DNA of 48,588 nucleotides from Bacteroidota bacterium (GCA_018266055.1 JAFDYT010000004.1:176893-225480), one strand, 5' to 3'; counted from the stretch's first letter, positions 14,158-23,808 are shown. A program made the numbers and translations. Notes: generated by a model not told the origin, from the sequence alone.

Positions 14158-16469
14158 TGAATAACCGTGAGCGAACTTTTGTATTGCTTGTTGGTGTATT
14201 GAATCAGATAATAATAAACTCCCGCCGATTCATTTAGGGCGTACCATCTGAATTTTCTGTCGGCGCTGGTGAAAACTAGCTTTCCCCATCGGTCATAGAT
14301 GCGCACCGACTCAAACCTGTTAGAACAATTGTCTACCGGAGCGTTTACTGCTACGCGCGACTGCCCGCTGCAATCTGGCTCTCCGTCAAAGCCATCGATG
14401 GCAAAAAAATCATTGCAATGATCAGGGTAAGTAGTAATCACGTTGGGAGGAAGAAATTTTGTGTCTGTACTCTCTACGTCTTTGATGGAGACTTTCACAT
14501 AAGCTGTATCGGTCTTAGGTGTTTTGCAATGATGGTTGGCCACGATAAATTGAAATTTGTAGTCATTATTTAGTGAACCGTTTTTGAAGATCGAACACGT
14601 CGGGTCCCACGAAAACTTTGACTCCACAAGGTGCAAGCCCGTGGCGTTGGCAAAATCATAACCTGAAGGTGCAATGGTTCCTGTAGCGCCAAGCAGTGAG
14701 AGGCTCAACGTATCCAGAATAGTTACATCAGTGTCGGTGCCAAGCAGATCAAACCCAATATGGCCGGGTGGAACTTCGATCGATCCATTGGTGAGGTCTT
14801 GCACACGGTTCTCATCGTAAATTTTCAGCTTGGGATTGATAGCCGGCAGCACCACGTTTAATTTATAAAGCGCCGTGTCGTAGTGAACAATATTGCAGAC
14901 ATCCTGATCATCCACTAAAATCTTTATCGTGAAATTATTTTTTTTGCTGAACTCATAGTTTTTGCAAAATGCATTCCACGCAATACTGCCATTCGCTATG
15001 CCGGGCTCTTGCGTTGCCGAATAAGTCATCCCCGCATTGCTTAACAAAAAACCGTCGGTAATTACAAAGAGTTTCAGTGCATCACCATCATCGTCTTTCG
15101 CCACAAAAGGCCACGAGCCGGTCTCTCCTTCGTTAAGCGTGGCGGTAATGGTTTTGGGAGGAACAAAATAGGCGTTGCTGTTTGGTGGCGGCTGTTGGTT
15201 GATGGTGACTTTGAGCGTGTCGGTCATGGGCAAACTGCAGGCATCGTCCATGGCGATGAGACCGATTTGATAGGGTGCATTGATGAATGGGCATTGCGGA
15301 AAGCAAACCTGAAAATCAACGGTGCTTCCGTTGACCAACGTGGCTGACTTTACAGAAGGAAGAATGCTGCTCAGATCAGATTTTTTGAAGTTGAGTGCTA
15401 CTGCCCGGATGCTTACATTTTGTGTAAAATTATGCGCGGCATCTTTTGAGTCAGGATCGGATACCCGAACAGTAATGCACCGGTTATTATTTTTCACCGT
15501 ATCGGCAAAACTCACGTTCATCGTATTCACGTAAGTGAAAGTGGCGTCACTTTTTTTCTTTCCTACCACCAGCGGCGGTTGGTCGGGTTGGCAGCCGTCG
15601 ACCACCAGCATTTGAAAATCTCGACGCGTTTCGCCTATTTTTTCGCCGTTGCGAAATTCTTCCGCTTTAACGGCAAAGACGAACAACCCTTGATTGACCG
15701 GCGTGCAAGTAAGCAATCCTGTTGGACTGATTCGCAGGTCAGGACTTCCGTTCATTATATGATCAAGACTATATCCCGGCCTCCACTCCACCAGAGGGTA
15801 AGGAGCCGGCGATGCAGGCGGTATGGCCGTAGAAGAAGTGGTATTCAATGGCGTAGTGAGTGAATAGACAATAGAGTCATTGTCATCGTCAATACCAGCA
15901 AAGTTTACATAATAAGGTCTTCCCGGACATCCGTAATCACTTAGTGGCGGAAATAGGTGCGGAGAGGAATTGATAAACTGTACTCCATTTTTTACTACAG
16001 GAGGAAATTCAAGATAAAATGTTTGTCCGGCCGATGTACCGGTTCCCGGGACATCGCTGAAGATGTTGGTAATATTGTAATTGCGGCAACACCGCTGCCA
16101 TGAAATATAGTAACCTGCAGGATCACTGAATGTATTGGGAGATAGTGTAATGGTGGCTGAATAATAAATTCTGTCAGTTTGGAGCAAGCCTGTAGAGCAA
16201 GCGGGCTGTGTGTACGAAACCGGATCGCGCGTGAGCAACGGCAATGTCAGGTTCGTCATGAATGCATTGTCTATTTTGCGATAAAACGAAACCGTTACGC
16301 TTTGGTCAAGAGCCCCTGGATTTCCGTTGATGTCATCAAAATAAAGAATCATGTTGAGTTGGTAGTTATATCCCGAAAGATGAATTAACTCAAACTCCCC
16401 GCCCACAATATGCGAGGCATACACCGGAGTCACCAACATCACCAACAGCGCAAAGAAAAATTTCTTCAT
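14154..16469 (-). CDS. Secreted protein with gliding-motility-associated C-terminal domain
   Basis: The 771-residue protein has a signal peptide (MKKFFFALLVMLVTPVYA), then 'SHIVGGEFELIHLSGYNYQL', a start seen in a large Bacteroidota surface-protein group. The body is a series of beta-rich repeats with 'DDDGDALKLFVITDG' and similar Asp-rich, cadherin-like stretches. The last about 85 residues, 'CSNRFESVRIYDRWGKLVF' through 'GVYYYLIQYTNKQYKSSLTV', are the gliding-motility/T9SS type B sorting domain. It is thus exported by type IX secretion and probably held at the cell surface as an adhesin-like protein. Confidence 0.82.
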   Translation of the reverse strand: MKKFFFALLVMLVTPVYASHIVGGEFELIHLSGYNYQLNMILYFDDINGNPGALDQSVTVSFYRKIDNAFMTNLTLPLLTRDPVSYTQPACSTGLLQTDRIYYSATITLSPNTFSDPAGYYISWQRCCRNYNITNIFSDVPGTGTSAGQTFYLEFPPVVKNGVQFINSSPHLFPPLSDYGCPGRPYYVNFAGIDDDNDSIVYSLTTPLNTTSSTAIPPASPAPYPLVEWRPGYSLDHIMNGSPDLRISPTGLLTCTPVNQGLFVFAVKAEEFRNGEKIGETRRDFQMLVVDGCQPDQPPLVVGKKKSDATFTYVNTMNVSFADTVKNNNRCITVRVSDPDSKDAAHNFTQNVSIRAVALNFKKSDLSSILPSVKSATLVNGSTVDFQVCFPQCPFINAPYQIGLIAMDDACSLPMTDTLKVTINQQPPPNSNAYFVPPKTITATLNEGETGSWPFVAKDDDGDALKLFVITDGFLLSNAGMTYSATQEPGIANGSIAWNAFCKNYEFSKKNNFTIKILVDDQDVCNIVHYDTALYKLNVVLPAINPKLKIYDENRVQDLTNGSIEVPPGHIGFDLLGTDTDVTILDTLSLSLLGATGTIAPSGYDFANATGLHLVESKFSWDPTCSIFKNGSLNNDYKFQFIVANHHCKTPKTDTAYVKVSIKDVESTDTKFLPPNVITTYPDHCNDFFAIDGFDGEPDCSGQSRVAVNAPVDNCSNRFESVRIYDRWGKLVFTSADRKFRWYALNESAGVYYYLIQYTNKQYKSSLTVIH

Positions 16470-16570
16470 AAAAAGGATTCTAAAGATAACTCATTGAAAT
16501 GAATCGCTTAACCCCCGTCTTTCAGTAAATTTCAAAAAAATTGATAACCAAAATAAACTAAGGCTTGTGT

Positions 16571-18025
16571 ATGAGTAGCACCTCGTTGAAAAAAGGAGAC
16601 CAACTGACCGAAATTGTCGTCGAAACTATGGCGGCCGAAGGAAAATGCATCGGCCACTACGAGGGCAGAGTGGTTTTTATTTTGGGATGTGCGCCTGGCG
16701 ATATTGTGGACGTAGAACTTACTAAAATCAAGAGCAGTTTTCTTGAAGGCCGCGCCAGTAAAATCCACAAACTTTCTGATACACGCGCCACTCCTTTTTG
16801 CACGCACTTTGGATTGTGCGGTGGATGCTCGTGGCAACACTTGAGCTACGCCAGTCAGTTGCAGTACAAACAGCAACAAGTAGTGGATAATTTGGAGCGT
16901 CTGGGCGGGCTTGAGTTGCCACCGATACAACCCATCATTGGTTCGGAGCAAACGATTCACTACCGCAACAAACTGGATTTTACTTTTACGTCCAACCGGT
17001 GGTTGCTGAAAGAAGAAATGGGCACCGAAGTAAAATTCGGCGAGCCTGGGTTGGGATATCACATTCCAAAAATGTTTGACAAGGTCTTTGATGTGAAAGA
17101 ATGCTTTCTGCAACCCGAACCGTCAAACGCTATTCGTTTGCGTGTGAGAGAGATTGCCTTGCAACACGATATCCCTTTTTTCGATCTGCGAAAGCAAACC
17201 GGTTTTGTGCGCACTATCACCATACGCACGGCAGGCGCCCGATTGGTGGATGGCCAACCGAAGGCCGAAGAAGTGATGGTGATTTTGCAAGTGACGGAAG
17301 ACAAAATGGAGTGGACAGAAAAAATTCTCAGCGGTCTCGCCGAGCAATTTCCAGAAATCACTTCACTGAATTATATTATCAACGCTAAGCGCAACGATAC
17401 CTTCGCCGACCTGGACGTGATCTGCTGGAAGGGCAATCCTTTTATCACTGAAAAGATGCATCGCCCCGAAGGCGGCGGTGAGCTTCAGTTTCGCGTGGGG
17501 CCTAAATCATTTTATCAAACCAATTCGGCGCAAGCCTACAAACTCTACTCGGTCGCCTTTCAGATGGCTGGCCTCACAGGCACTGAGTTGGTGTACGACC
17601 TTTATACCGGCACTGGCACCATTGCCAACTTCATCGCCGGCAAGGCAAAAAAAGTAATCGGGCTGGAATATGTGGCCTCGGCTATTGAAGATGCAAAGGT
17701 GAACTCCGCATTAAATGGAATTAAAAACACCGATTTTTTCGCTGGTGATATTAAAGACTTGCTCAGCGAAAAATTCCTGACTGAGCACGGATATCCCGAG
17801 GTAGTGATCACCGACCCGCCACGCGGAGGCATGCACGAAGACGTAAGCCTGATGCTGCTGAAGGCGGCGCCAGCTAAAATTGTGTATGTAAGCTGCAACC
17901 CGGCCACGCAGGCACGTGACTTGAAAATTCTCGATGCCCACTACCGTGTAAAAGCAGTTCAGCCGGTAGATATGTTCCCGCATACAACCCACGTGGAAAA
18001 TGTAGTGTTGCTTGAAAAAAGATAG
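16571..18025 (+). CDS. rlmD: 23S rRNA (uracil-C5)-methyltransferase RlmD-like
   Basis: Of 484 residues. Methylates a uracil of 23S rRNA using SAM. Residues about 7-65 are a TRAM domain (LTEIVVETMAAEGKCIGHYE). 'FCTHFGLCGGCSWQH' supplies C77, C83 and C86 of the RumA-type [4Fe-4S] cluster. The catalytic half has 'VYDLYTGTGTIANFIA' (SAM), 'VITDPPRGGMHEDV' and 'IVYVSCNPATQARDL' with the nucleophile cysteine. The ATG at 16571 is chosen over the TTG six bases earlier. Close relatives RlmC and TrmA share the motifs, so the exact target uracil is inferred from length and the iron-sulphur motif. Confidence 0.85.
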   Translation: MSSTSLKKGDQLTEIVVETMAAEGKCIGHYEGRVVFILGCAPGDIVDVELTKIKSSFLEGRASKIHKLSDTRATPFCTHFGLCGGCSWQHLSYASQLQYKQQQVVDNLERLGGLELPPIQPIIGSEQTIHYRNKLDFTFTSNRWLLKEEMGTEVKFGEPGLGYHIPKMFDKVFDVKECFLQPEPSNAIRLRVREIALQHDIPFFDLRKQTGFVRTITIRTAGARLVDGQPKAEEVMVILQVTEDKMEWTEKILSGLAEQFPEITSLNYIINAKRNDTFADLDVICWKGNPFITEKMHRPEGGGELQFRVGPKSFYQTNSAQAYKLYSVAFQMAGLTGTELVYDLYTGTGTIANFIAGKAKKVIGLEYVASAIEDAKVNSALNGIKNTDFFAGDIKDLLSEKFLTEHGYPEVVITDPPRGGMHEDVSLMLLKAAPAKIVYVSCNPATQARDLKILDAHYRVKAVQPVDMFPHTTHVENVVLLEKR

Positions 18026-18172
18026 CAGGCTGGGCCGTCGCCGGGAGATTGAGCGGGAATTTTACCTCAAAACGCCGTTCGTCAATTTATCAGGCAAAAC
18101 TATGCCGCTGCCATTGTAGTTTTTCTTAATTTTCGACCCTGAATTCTGAATTTATCTCAAAAATCTAAAATC

Positions 18173-19399
18173 ATGAGCGATCAAAAAGTAAGTATCACCA
18201 ACGGAAAATTAAATGTGCCTGACAACCCGACTATCCCATTCATCGAGGGCGACGGTACCGGTGTTGACATCTGGCCTGCCTCAAAATATGTGTTTGACGC
18301 CGCTGTAGAAAAAGCCTACAAAGGCAAACGCAAAATCAACTGGAAAGAAGTTTTGGCCGGCGAAAAAGCCTTTAACAAAACCGGAAGCTGGATGCCGGAA
18401 GAAACCATGCAGGTGTTCCGCGAATATCTGGTGGGCATCAAAGGCCCATTGACTACGCCGGTAGGTGGTGGTATCCGCTCATTGAACGTGGCCCTTCGCC
18501 AGGATCTTGATCTCTATACTTGCCTTCGCCCCGTGCAGTGGTTCAAAGGCGTTCCTTCGCCGGTGAAAGAGCCGCACAAAACCAACATGGTAATCTTCCG
18601 CGAAAACACGGAAGACATTTATGCGGGTATTGAATTTCAGCAAGGCACTGAAGAGAACAAAAAATTCTTAGACCTCTTCAAAGAAAATTTCCCGAAAGGG
18701 TATAAAAAAATTCGCTTCCCCGAAACGTCGGGTATTGGTATCAAACCTGTGTCGAAAGAAGGAACAGAGCGTTTGGTGCGTGCCGCAATCCTCTACGCCA
18801 TTCAACACAAGAAGCCCAATGTGACGTTGGTACACAAAGGCAACATCATGAAATTCACCGAAGGTGGTTTCCGCGATTGGGGTTATGCGTTAGCAAAAAA
18901 TGAATTTGGCGCCAAAGAAATCGACGGCGGCCCATGGATGGAAATCAACAAAGACGGTCACAAAATCGTGGTGAAAGATTCTATCGCCGATGCATTTCTT
19001 CAGCAGATCTTGTTGCGCCCTGACGAATACTCCGTGGTAGCCACATTGAACCTTAACGGCGATTATATCTCTGATGCGCTTGCCGCGATTGTCGGTGGTA
19101 TCGGTATCGCTCCGGGTGGAAACATCAACTACATTACCGGCCACGCGATCTTCGAGGCGACACACGGTACCGCACCGAAATATGCAGGTCAGGACAAAGT
19201 AAATCCGGGCTCAGTAATTCTTTCAGGCGTGATGATGCTTGAATACCTCGGCTGGCAGGAAGCTGCCGACCTGATTGTAAAAGGATTGGAAGGCGCTATC
19301 TCAGCTAAGCGTGTGACGTACGATTTCCACCGCCTGATGGAAGGAGCAACGCTATTGAAGTGCTCTGAGTTTGGCCACGAAGTGGTGAAGAATATGTAA
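18173..19399 (+). CDS. icd: Isocitrate dehydrogenase, NADP-dependent
   Basis: The 408-residue enzyme converts isocitrate to 2-oxoglutarate in the TCA cycle. It aligns over the whole length with the E. coli type: '[17 protein letters not shown]', '[17 protein letters not shown]' with S103 (the phosphorylatable serine in E. coli), '[18 protein letters not shown]', '[14 protein letters not shown]', and the cofactor region '[16 protein letters not shown]' plus 'VTYDFHRLM', whose Lys, Tyr and Arg residues mark NADP use. It stands alone and ends in a strong shared terminator. The 147 bases before it have a TAATTTTC that may be part of a promoter. Confidence 0.96.
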   Translation: MSDQKVSITNGKLNVPDNPTIPFIEGDGTGVDIWPASKYVFDAAVEKAYKGKRKINWKEVLAGEKAFNKTGSWMPEETMQVFREYLVGIKGPLTTPVGGGIRSLNVALRQDLDLYTCLRPVQWFKGVPSPVKEPHKTNMVIFRENTEDIYAGIEFQQGTEENKKFLDLFKENFPKGYKKIRFPETSGIGIKPVSKEGTERLVRAAILYAIQHKKPNVTLVHKGNIMKFTEGGFRDWGYALAKNEFGAKEIDGGPWMEINKDGHKIVVKDSIADAFLQQILLRPDEYSVVATLNLNGDYISDALAAIVGGIGIAPGGNINYITGHAIFEATHGTAPKYAGQDKVNPGSVILSGVMMLEYLGWQEAADLIVKGLEGAISAKRVTYDFHRLMEGATLLKCSEFGHEVVKNM

Positions 19400-19423
19400 T
19401 TCGAACTTCGTTCACAAATAAAG

Positions 19424-19447
19424 AAGGCTCTCAATTTTGAGAGCCTT
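19424..19447. terminator. Bidirectional terminator between icd and ribH
   Basis: AAGGCTCTCAA and TTGAGAGCCTT form an 11-bp stem with a 2-4 base loop, followed by TTCTTTTTT on the plus strand and by TTCTTTATTT on the minus strand. It serves the converging icd and ribH genes. Confidence 0.88.
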
Positions 19448-19471
19448 TCTTTTTTCAAGGAGATTTTATTT

Positions 19472-19933
19472 TCAGAGCATTTTCACCACGGTCAGTGCGG
19501 CTTCTTCGCCTTTGTTGCCCAGCTTGCCGCCGGCACGCTCCAGCGCCTGTTTTTTATTAAGTGTAGTGAGCACGCCAAATGCCACGGGCTTTTCGTATTT
19601 CAATCCTACTTTCATAATACCGTACGACACGGCCTGACAGATATAATCAAAATGCGGCGTGTCGCCCTGAATCACGCAGCCGATGCAGATCACCGCGTCG
19701 GTATGTTTTTGGGAAGCCTCGCGCTGTGCCGCCAGCGGCAACTCAAAGCTGCCGGGCACATTGACGCGCGTGATGTTGTCTTTCTTCGCGCCAAGCTGCA
19801 GCAGTGCGCTGTAAGCGCCTTCGTACAAAGGTTCGGTGATGTCGTCGTTCCACTCGGCCACGACTATGGAAAATTTCTTGTTCTTGATGTTGAATTTTGA
19901 TTTTCCGTCAACGGATGAAAGTATTCCTGCCAT
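19472..19933 (-). CDS. ribH: 6,7-dimethyl-8-ribityllumazine synthase
   Basis: A 153-residue riboflavin-pathway enzyme that joins the ribityl pyrimidine to dihydroxybutanone phosphate. Hallmarks are 'VAEWNDDITEPLYEGA', 'VPGSFELPLAA', 'VICIGCVIQGDTPHFDYIC' with the active-site H94, and 'GVLTTLNKKQALERAGG'. The start at 19933 is preferred over 19966 because the longer form would run through a terminator hairpin and adds a non-conserved stretch. Usually forms a 60-mer or pentamer. It lies downstream of the TPR gene, separated by its terminator. Confidence 0.95.
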   Translation of the reverse strand: MAGILSSVDGKSKFNIKNKKFSIVVAEWNDDITEPLYEGAYSALLQLGAKKDNITRVNVPGSFELPLAAQREASQKHTDAVICIGCVIQGDTPHFDYICQAVSYGIMKVGLKYEKPVAFGVLTTLNKKQALERAGGKLGNKGEEAALTVVKML

Positions 19934-19952
19934 AATTTTTTGGTTAAATAAA

Positions 19953-19976
19953 AAAGGGATAGTCAACTATCCCTTT
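19953..19976 (-). terminator. Terminator after the TPR gene
   Basis: AAAGGGATAG and CTATCCCTTT form a 10-bp stem with the loop TCAA. On the minus strand it is followed by TTTATTTAACC. It lies just upstream of ribH and argues for the shorter ribH start. Confidence 0.8.
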
Positions 19977-19996
19977 CTTTTGAAGTTGTATTAAAA

Positions 19997-20683
19997 CTAA
20001 GAATTTGATTCCAGTCTTGCTTTGTATTTTTTCGCGTTTTGCACCGCGCTGCTTTCCCAATAGGTATCAATCACTTTCTGATAGATTTCTTTGGCTTTAT
20101 CGTTCTTGTTCAATTTCTCGTACGCCAACGCCGCTTTCATCAGATAATCAGGAGTGAATTCTTTGGTAGGTTTGTAAGAAGCAGCTTTGTCGTACCATGA
20201 GGCAGCGTTTTCAAAATCTTTCTGCTCCATATACGCATCGCCGATAAGGCTATACGCGCGAGGTTGGATCAACAGGTCGTTGGCTTTAAAGTCTTCGAGA
20301 TAGTAGATAGCCAATGGATATTTGGCTTGCTTCAGGCAGATTGCACCGGCATAAAAATTTGCCAGGTTGCCAGCCGGAGTCATTCCGTAATCTTCAATGA
20401 TTTGCTTGAAACCAAGATTGTTGCCATCGCCATTGAAAGCCAGGTCGAGACTGTCGGCTTCAAAGTAATGCACGGCCTGAAACATTTCTTTCTGAGCCTG
20501 AGCTTCCTGCTTGTCGATATAATATTTCCATCCGAAATATCCACCCACGGCAAGAATCAGTGCCGCAGCCACCCCAATGAGGATTTTAGGGTTTCTCTCA
20601 GCCCAATGTTCTATGCCCTCAAGCTTTTCTTTGATTACCTCGGGGTTCTCTAACAGTTCTTTGCTTTCTTCCTTTTTAGCCAT
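19997..20683 (-). CDS. TPR membrane protein, YfgM-like
   Basis: The 228-residue protein has a charged N-terminus, one membrane span at about 34-56 (ILIGVAAALILAVGGYFGW) and a periplasmic TPR region with 'YSLIGDAYMEQKDFENAASW' and 'ALAYEKLNKNDKAKEIYQKV'. The layout fits YfgM-like, single-span TPR proteins that chaperone secreted proteins at the translocon. The start at 20683 (MAKKEESKELLENP) is preferred to 20716, which lies within the pdhA terminator. It is downstream of pdhA, separated by a terminator. Confidence 0.78.
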   Translation of the reverse strand: MAKKEESKELLENPEVIKEKLEGIEHWAERNPKILIGVAAALILAVGGYFGWKYYIDKQEAQAQKEMFQAVHYFEADSLDLAFNGDGNNLGFKQIIEDYGMTPAGNLANFYAGAICLKQAKYPLAIYYLEDFKANDLLIQPRAYSLIGDAYMEQKDFENAASWYDKAASYKPTKEFTPDYLMKAALAYEKLNKNDKAKEIYQKVIDTYWESSAVQNAKKYKARLESNS

Positions 20684-20699
20684 GATTTTAAAAAAATTA

Positions 20700-20722
20700 A
20701 GCCCCGCAGATTCCACGGGGCT
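20700..20722 (-). terminator. Terminator after pdhA
   Basis: AGCCCCG and CGGGGCT form a 7-bp stem with a 9-base loop, followed on the minus strand by TTAATTTTTTT. Confidence 0.8.
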
Positions 20723-20759
20723 GCAAAACTAAGAATTCCAATCTTTAATCAAAAACCGA

Positions 20760-21785
20760 TTAATCGTTGATAAATGGGTAATCGGCTTCTGCATAAATGT
20801 CTTTCAGTGCTTCCGATGGATCGGGATAGTTCGATTCTTCGGCAAACTTCACGCTTTCTTCTACCTGGGCATTTACTTTTTGTTCAATGGCTTCCAGATC
20901 CTTCTCGGTAGCAATTTTCTTGTCGAGAATGGTTTTTCTCACCTGCTCAATCGGGTCGCGTTGTTTGTATTCTTCTACCTCTTCCTTGGTGCGGTATTTT
21001 TGAGGGTCGCTCATGGAGTGACCTTTGTAACGATAGGTTCTAAACTCCAATAGCGACGGGCCTTCGCCGGCTCTGGCGCGTTCGGCGGCACGGGCTACGG
21101 CGTCGTGCACAGCCTCTACGTTCATGGCATCCACCGGCTCAGAAGGCATGTCGTATCCTTCACCTAATTTATAGAGTTCGGTCACGTTTGATGTGCGCTT
21201 CACGGAAGTGCCCATCGCGTAGCCGTTGTTTTCAATCACAAAAATTACGGGGATTTTCCATAGCATCGCCAGGTTCAAGGCTTCGTGAAAGGCCCCCTGA
21301 CGCACGGCGCCGTCGCCCATGTAGCAGATGCAGAGGTTGCCTGTTTTATTGAATTTTTCGGCAAACCCGATACCTGCGCCAAGCGGCACTTGAGCTCCTA
21401 CAATGCCGTGGCCTCCGTAAAAGCCATGTTCTTTATCAAAAATATGCATAGAGCCGCCTTTGCCTTTGCTCACGCCGGTTTCTTTGCCATAAAGTTCGGC
21501 CATGATTTTGTTAGGGCTGGTGCCCAGCGCCAAAGGATGGGCATGGTCGCGGTAAGCGGTGATGTATTTATCGCCTTTTCTTAAAGCCGAAACAGCGCCT
21601 GAAGCGCAGGCTTCCTGGCCTATATATAAGTGGCAAAAGCCTCGAATTTTCTGCATGCCGTACAATTGCCCGGCTTTCTCTTCAAATTTGCGCATCAACA
21701 GCATCGATTCAAACCAAAACATGTACGTCTCTTTCGAGTACTCTGCTTTGGGGGTTTTGCTTTTAGCTTGGGCGGTGGCAGCCAT
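20760..21785 (-). CDS. pdhA: Pyruvate dehydrogenase E1 component, alpha subunit
   Basis: The 341-residue protein is the thiamine-diphosphate-binding half of E1, which decarboxylates pyruvate for acetyl-CoA formation. The TPP motif begins with GDG (157-159) and ends with NN (186-187): 'CYMGDGAVRQGAFHEAL' and 'VIFVIENNGYAMGTS'. 'LYIGQEACASGAVSAL', 'GGSMHIFDKEHGFYGGHG' and 'RYKGHSMSDPQKY' are all family blocks. The beta subunit is not adjacent, which is common in Bacteroidota. A promoter-like TTTG-N20-TATTTTCG lies upstream. Confidence 0.95.
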   Translation of the reverse strand: MAATAQAKSKTPKAEYSKETYMFWFESMLLMRKFEEKAGQLYGMQKIRGFCHLYIGQEACASGAVSALRKGDKYITAYRDHAHPLALGTSPNKIMAELYGKETGVSKGKGGSMHIFDKEHGFYGGHGIVGAQVPLGAGIGFAEKFNKTGNLCICYMGDGAVRQGAFHEALNLAMLWKIPVIFVIENNGYAMGTSVKRTSNVTELYKLGEGYDMPSEPVDAMNVEAVHDAVARAAERARAGEGPSLLEFRTYRYKGHSMSDPQKYRTKEEVEEYKQRDPIEQVRKTILDKKIATEKDLEAIEQKVNAQVEESVKFAEESNYPDPSEALKDIYAEADYPFIND

Positions 21786-21813
21786 AATATTACTTTTGGA
21801 TTTTTACGAGTTG

Positions 21814-21845
21814 CGAAAATACACGATGGCATGACAATCGCCAAA
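21814..21845 (-). promoter_or_regulatory. Possible pdhA promoter
   Basis: On the minus strand TTTG (21842-21845), a 20-base spacer and TATTTTCG (21814-21821) match TTTG-N19-TAnnTTTG with one spacer base more and one mismatch. It lies about 29 bases before the pdhA start. Confidence 0.5.
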
Positions 21846-21881
21846 CCAACACTTGTGAGTTCATCAAATTTTAGAAAATAG

Positions 21882-22991
21882 GTGTTTTTGCACGAATTGA
21901 AATTGTTCAACTTTAAAAACTATGCCGAAGCCAACCTTCGGTTTAGTGAGCAACTCAATTGCTTTTTGGGCAACAATGGCAGCGGCAAAACCAACCTGCT
22001 CGATGCCATGCACTACTTGTCGTTTACCAAAAGCGCCGTCAACCCAGCCGATGCGCAGAATGTGAAATTGGGCGAAAGCCAGTTTATGATCAAAGGCGGC
22101 TTTACCCTTGGCGGGAAAGCCAGAGAGGTGGTTTGCTCATTTCAGGTGGGCCAGAAAAAAACCATTCGCGAAGACGGCGTGGATTACACCAAATTTTCTG
22201 ACCACGTTGGCAAATATCCCGTCGTGCTCATTGCGCCGCAGGATATTGAGTTGATTTGGGATGGGAGCGAGGTGCGACGAAAATTTTTCGACAGCTTTTT
22301 GTCGCAGATAGACCACCGCTACCTCGAAGATTTAATTGTGTACACCACACATCTCAAGCAACGCAACAGCGCGCTTAAGCTTTTCGCTGAACGCGGTCGC
22401 GCCGACCTCGATTTATTGGAAAGTTACAATCAGAAAATCGTGCCTGCCGCCAAAAGTATTCATGCCCGCCGGCGCGAGTTTCTCAGCGATTTTGTGCCGG
22501 TCTTTATAAAACACTACCGGAATTTTTCGAATACGGGCGACGAGCAGATGAATATTGAGTATCGGTCGGACCTTGACGACAGTGAGTTTGAAGAGCTTTT
22601 GAAGAAAAACCTGACCCGCGACCTCGCCACCCAGCGCACCAACGCCGGCATTCACCGCGACGAGTTTCTCTTTTTATTGAATGACAATGAAGTAAAACGC
22701 TACGGGTCGCAAGGCCAGCAAAAATCTTTTTTGATAGCCCTGAAACTGGCCGAATTTCAGGCCGTAGCCGAAAACAAAAAATTCAAGCCACTGCTGCTGC
22801 TCGATGATATATTCGACAAGCTCGACGACCGCCGCATTCACAAAATGCTCGAATTTGTTGCCGAAGGCATGTTTGGCCAGGTATTCCTAACCGACGCTCG
22901 CCCCGACCGCTGCAAAGAAATTTTGAAAGCGGTAAACCTCAAGGCCGGACTGGTAAACATAGAAAATGGTAAATTTACCTACCCATCCTGA
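21882..22991 (+). CDS. recF: DNA replication and repair protein RecF
   Basis: The 369-residue SMC-like ATPase loads RecA at single-strand gaps. Walker A is 'GNNGSGKT' (30-37), the start is the RecF-typical 'HELKLFNFKNYAEANLRF', 'IAPQDIELIWDGSEVRRKF' and 'FLSQIDHRYL' are conserved, the signature region is 'YGSQGQQKSFLIALKLAEF', and Walker B is 'KPLLLLDDIFDKLD'. It starts at GTG 21882 (or TTG 21888); no ATG is nearby. The next gene follows eight bases later, the usual recF-DUF721 pair. Confidence 0.94.
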   Translation: MFLHELKLFNFKNYAEANLRFSEQLNCFLGNNGSGKTNLLDAMHYLSFTKSAVNPADAQNVKLGESQFMIKGGFTLGGKAREVVCSFQVGQKKTIREDGVDYTKFSDHVGKYPVVLIAPQDIELIWDGSEVRRKFFDSFLSQIDHRYLEDLIVYTTHLKQRNSALKLFAERGRADLDLLESYNQKIVPAAKSIHARRREFLSDFVPVFIKHYRNFSNTGDEQMNIEYRSDLDDSEFEELLKKNLTRDLATQRTNAGIHRDEFLFLLNDNEVKRYGSQGQQKSFLIALKLAEFQAVAENKKFKPLLLLDDIFDKLDDRRIHKMLEFVAEGMFGQVFLTDARPDRCKEILKAVNLKAGLVNIENGKFTYPS

Positions 22992-22999
22992 TTTCAGAT

Positions 23000-23296
23000 A
23001 TGGCCGACCAGCCCCACGATATTCACCACATAGGCCTGGCAATACGCCAGTTGCTGCAGGAATACCAGCTCAAACCCAAGTTTGATGAGGCCAATGTCAT
23101 CGCTTCGTGGGAGCAAATTGTAGGAAAACCAGTAGCCAAACACACCCGCCGGATTTACATCCGAAACAAGGTACTGTTTATAGAGTTAGACTCGCCCACC
23201 ATGAAAAGCGACCTCAGTTTTCATAAAAACCAACTCCTGAAGCGCCTCGAAGAAGAGTTTGGAAAAGAAGTGCTTAAGGAAATAGTGCTGATGTAA
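23000..23296 (+). CDS. DUF721 family protein (DciA-like)
   Basis: The 98-residue protein has the DUF721 pattern: 'IGLAIRQLLQEYQLKPKFDE', 'VIASWEQIVGKPVAKHT', 'LFIELDSPTMKSDLSF' and 'NQLLKRLEEEFG'. The family includes DciA, which loads the replicative helicase, and RecF neighbours in many phyla. The spacing to recF is eight bases, so the genes are likely cotranscribed. The exact role here is inferred. Confidence 0.85.
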   Translation: MADQPHDIHHIGLAIRQLLQEYQLKPKFDEANVIASWEQIVGKPVAKHTRRIYIRNKVLFIELDSPTMKSDLSFHKNQLLKRLEEEFGKEVLKEIVLM

Positions 23297-23319
23297 CCGA
23301 ATAAATTACTTCCCGCCAG

Positions 23320-23350
23320 TTTGCCTATACCGAAAAACCGTATAATTTTG
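23320..23350 (+). promoter_or_regulatory. Bacteroidota-type promoter for the tRNA-Tyr cluster
   Basis: TTTG (23320-23323), a 19-base spacer and TAATTTTG (23343-23350) match the TTTG-N19-TAnnTTTG consensus exactly. It lies 74 bases before tRNA-Tyr and probably drives the tRNA genes and perhaps tuf. Confidence 0.82.
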
Positions 23351-23424
23351 CACTCCTATTTTTTGGGAATGGCCGAAACGTGTCCCACTGAAGTAGGAAA
23401 AGTTCTAAGAAAAGTTGAAATAAA

Positions 23425-23507
23425 GGGGAGATACTCAAGCGGCCAACGAGGACAGACTGTAAATCTGTTGACTTATGTCTTCACAGGTTCGAATCCTGTT
23501 CTCCCCA
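23425..23507 (+). tRNA. tRNA-Tyr (GUA)
   Basis: An 83-base class II tRNA: acceptor GGGGAGA/TCTCCCC, anticodon loop CTGTAAA (anticodon GTA), long variable arm and T-arm CAGGTTCGAATCCTG. CCA is not encoded. Confidence 0.95.
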
Positions 23508-23581
23508 CAGGCAGATTTACGATGGCCGATTTCAGATTTGCAATTTGTAATGGTTGCGATCCGAATATTGTAAATCAACAA

Positions 23582-23654
23582 GCGGGAGTAGCTCAGTTGG
23601 TAGAGCGATAGCCTTCCAAGCTATAGGTCGCGAGTTCGAACCTCGTTTCCCGCT
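23582..23654 (+). tRNA. tRNA-Gly (UCC)
   Basis: A 73-base tRNA: acceptor GCGGGAG/TTCCCGC, D-arm TAGCTCAGTTGGTAGAGC, anticodon loop CTTCCAA (anticodon TCC) and T-arm GAGTTCGAACCTC. It follows tRNA-Tyr in the conserved order. Confidence 0.95.
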
Positions 23655-23736
23655 CTGAGCTGTTATCAGTTAATCGTCATCAGTTAATCGGATTCACGAT
23701 TAACCATTAACGGATAACGAATAACGGCTTGTGAAT

Positions 23737-23808
<72 letters not shown>

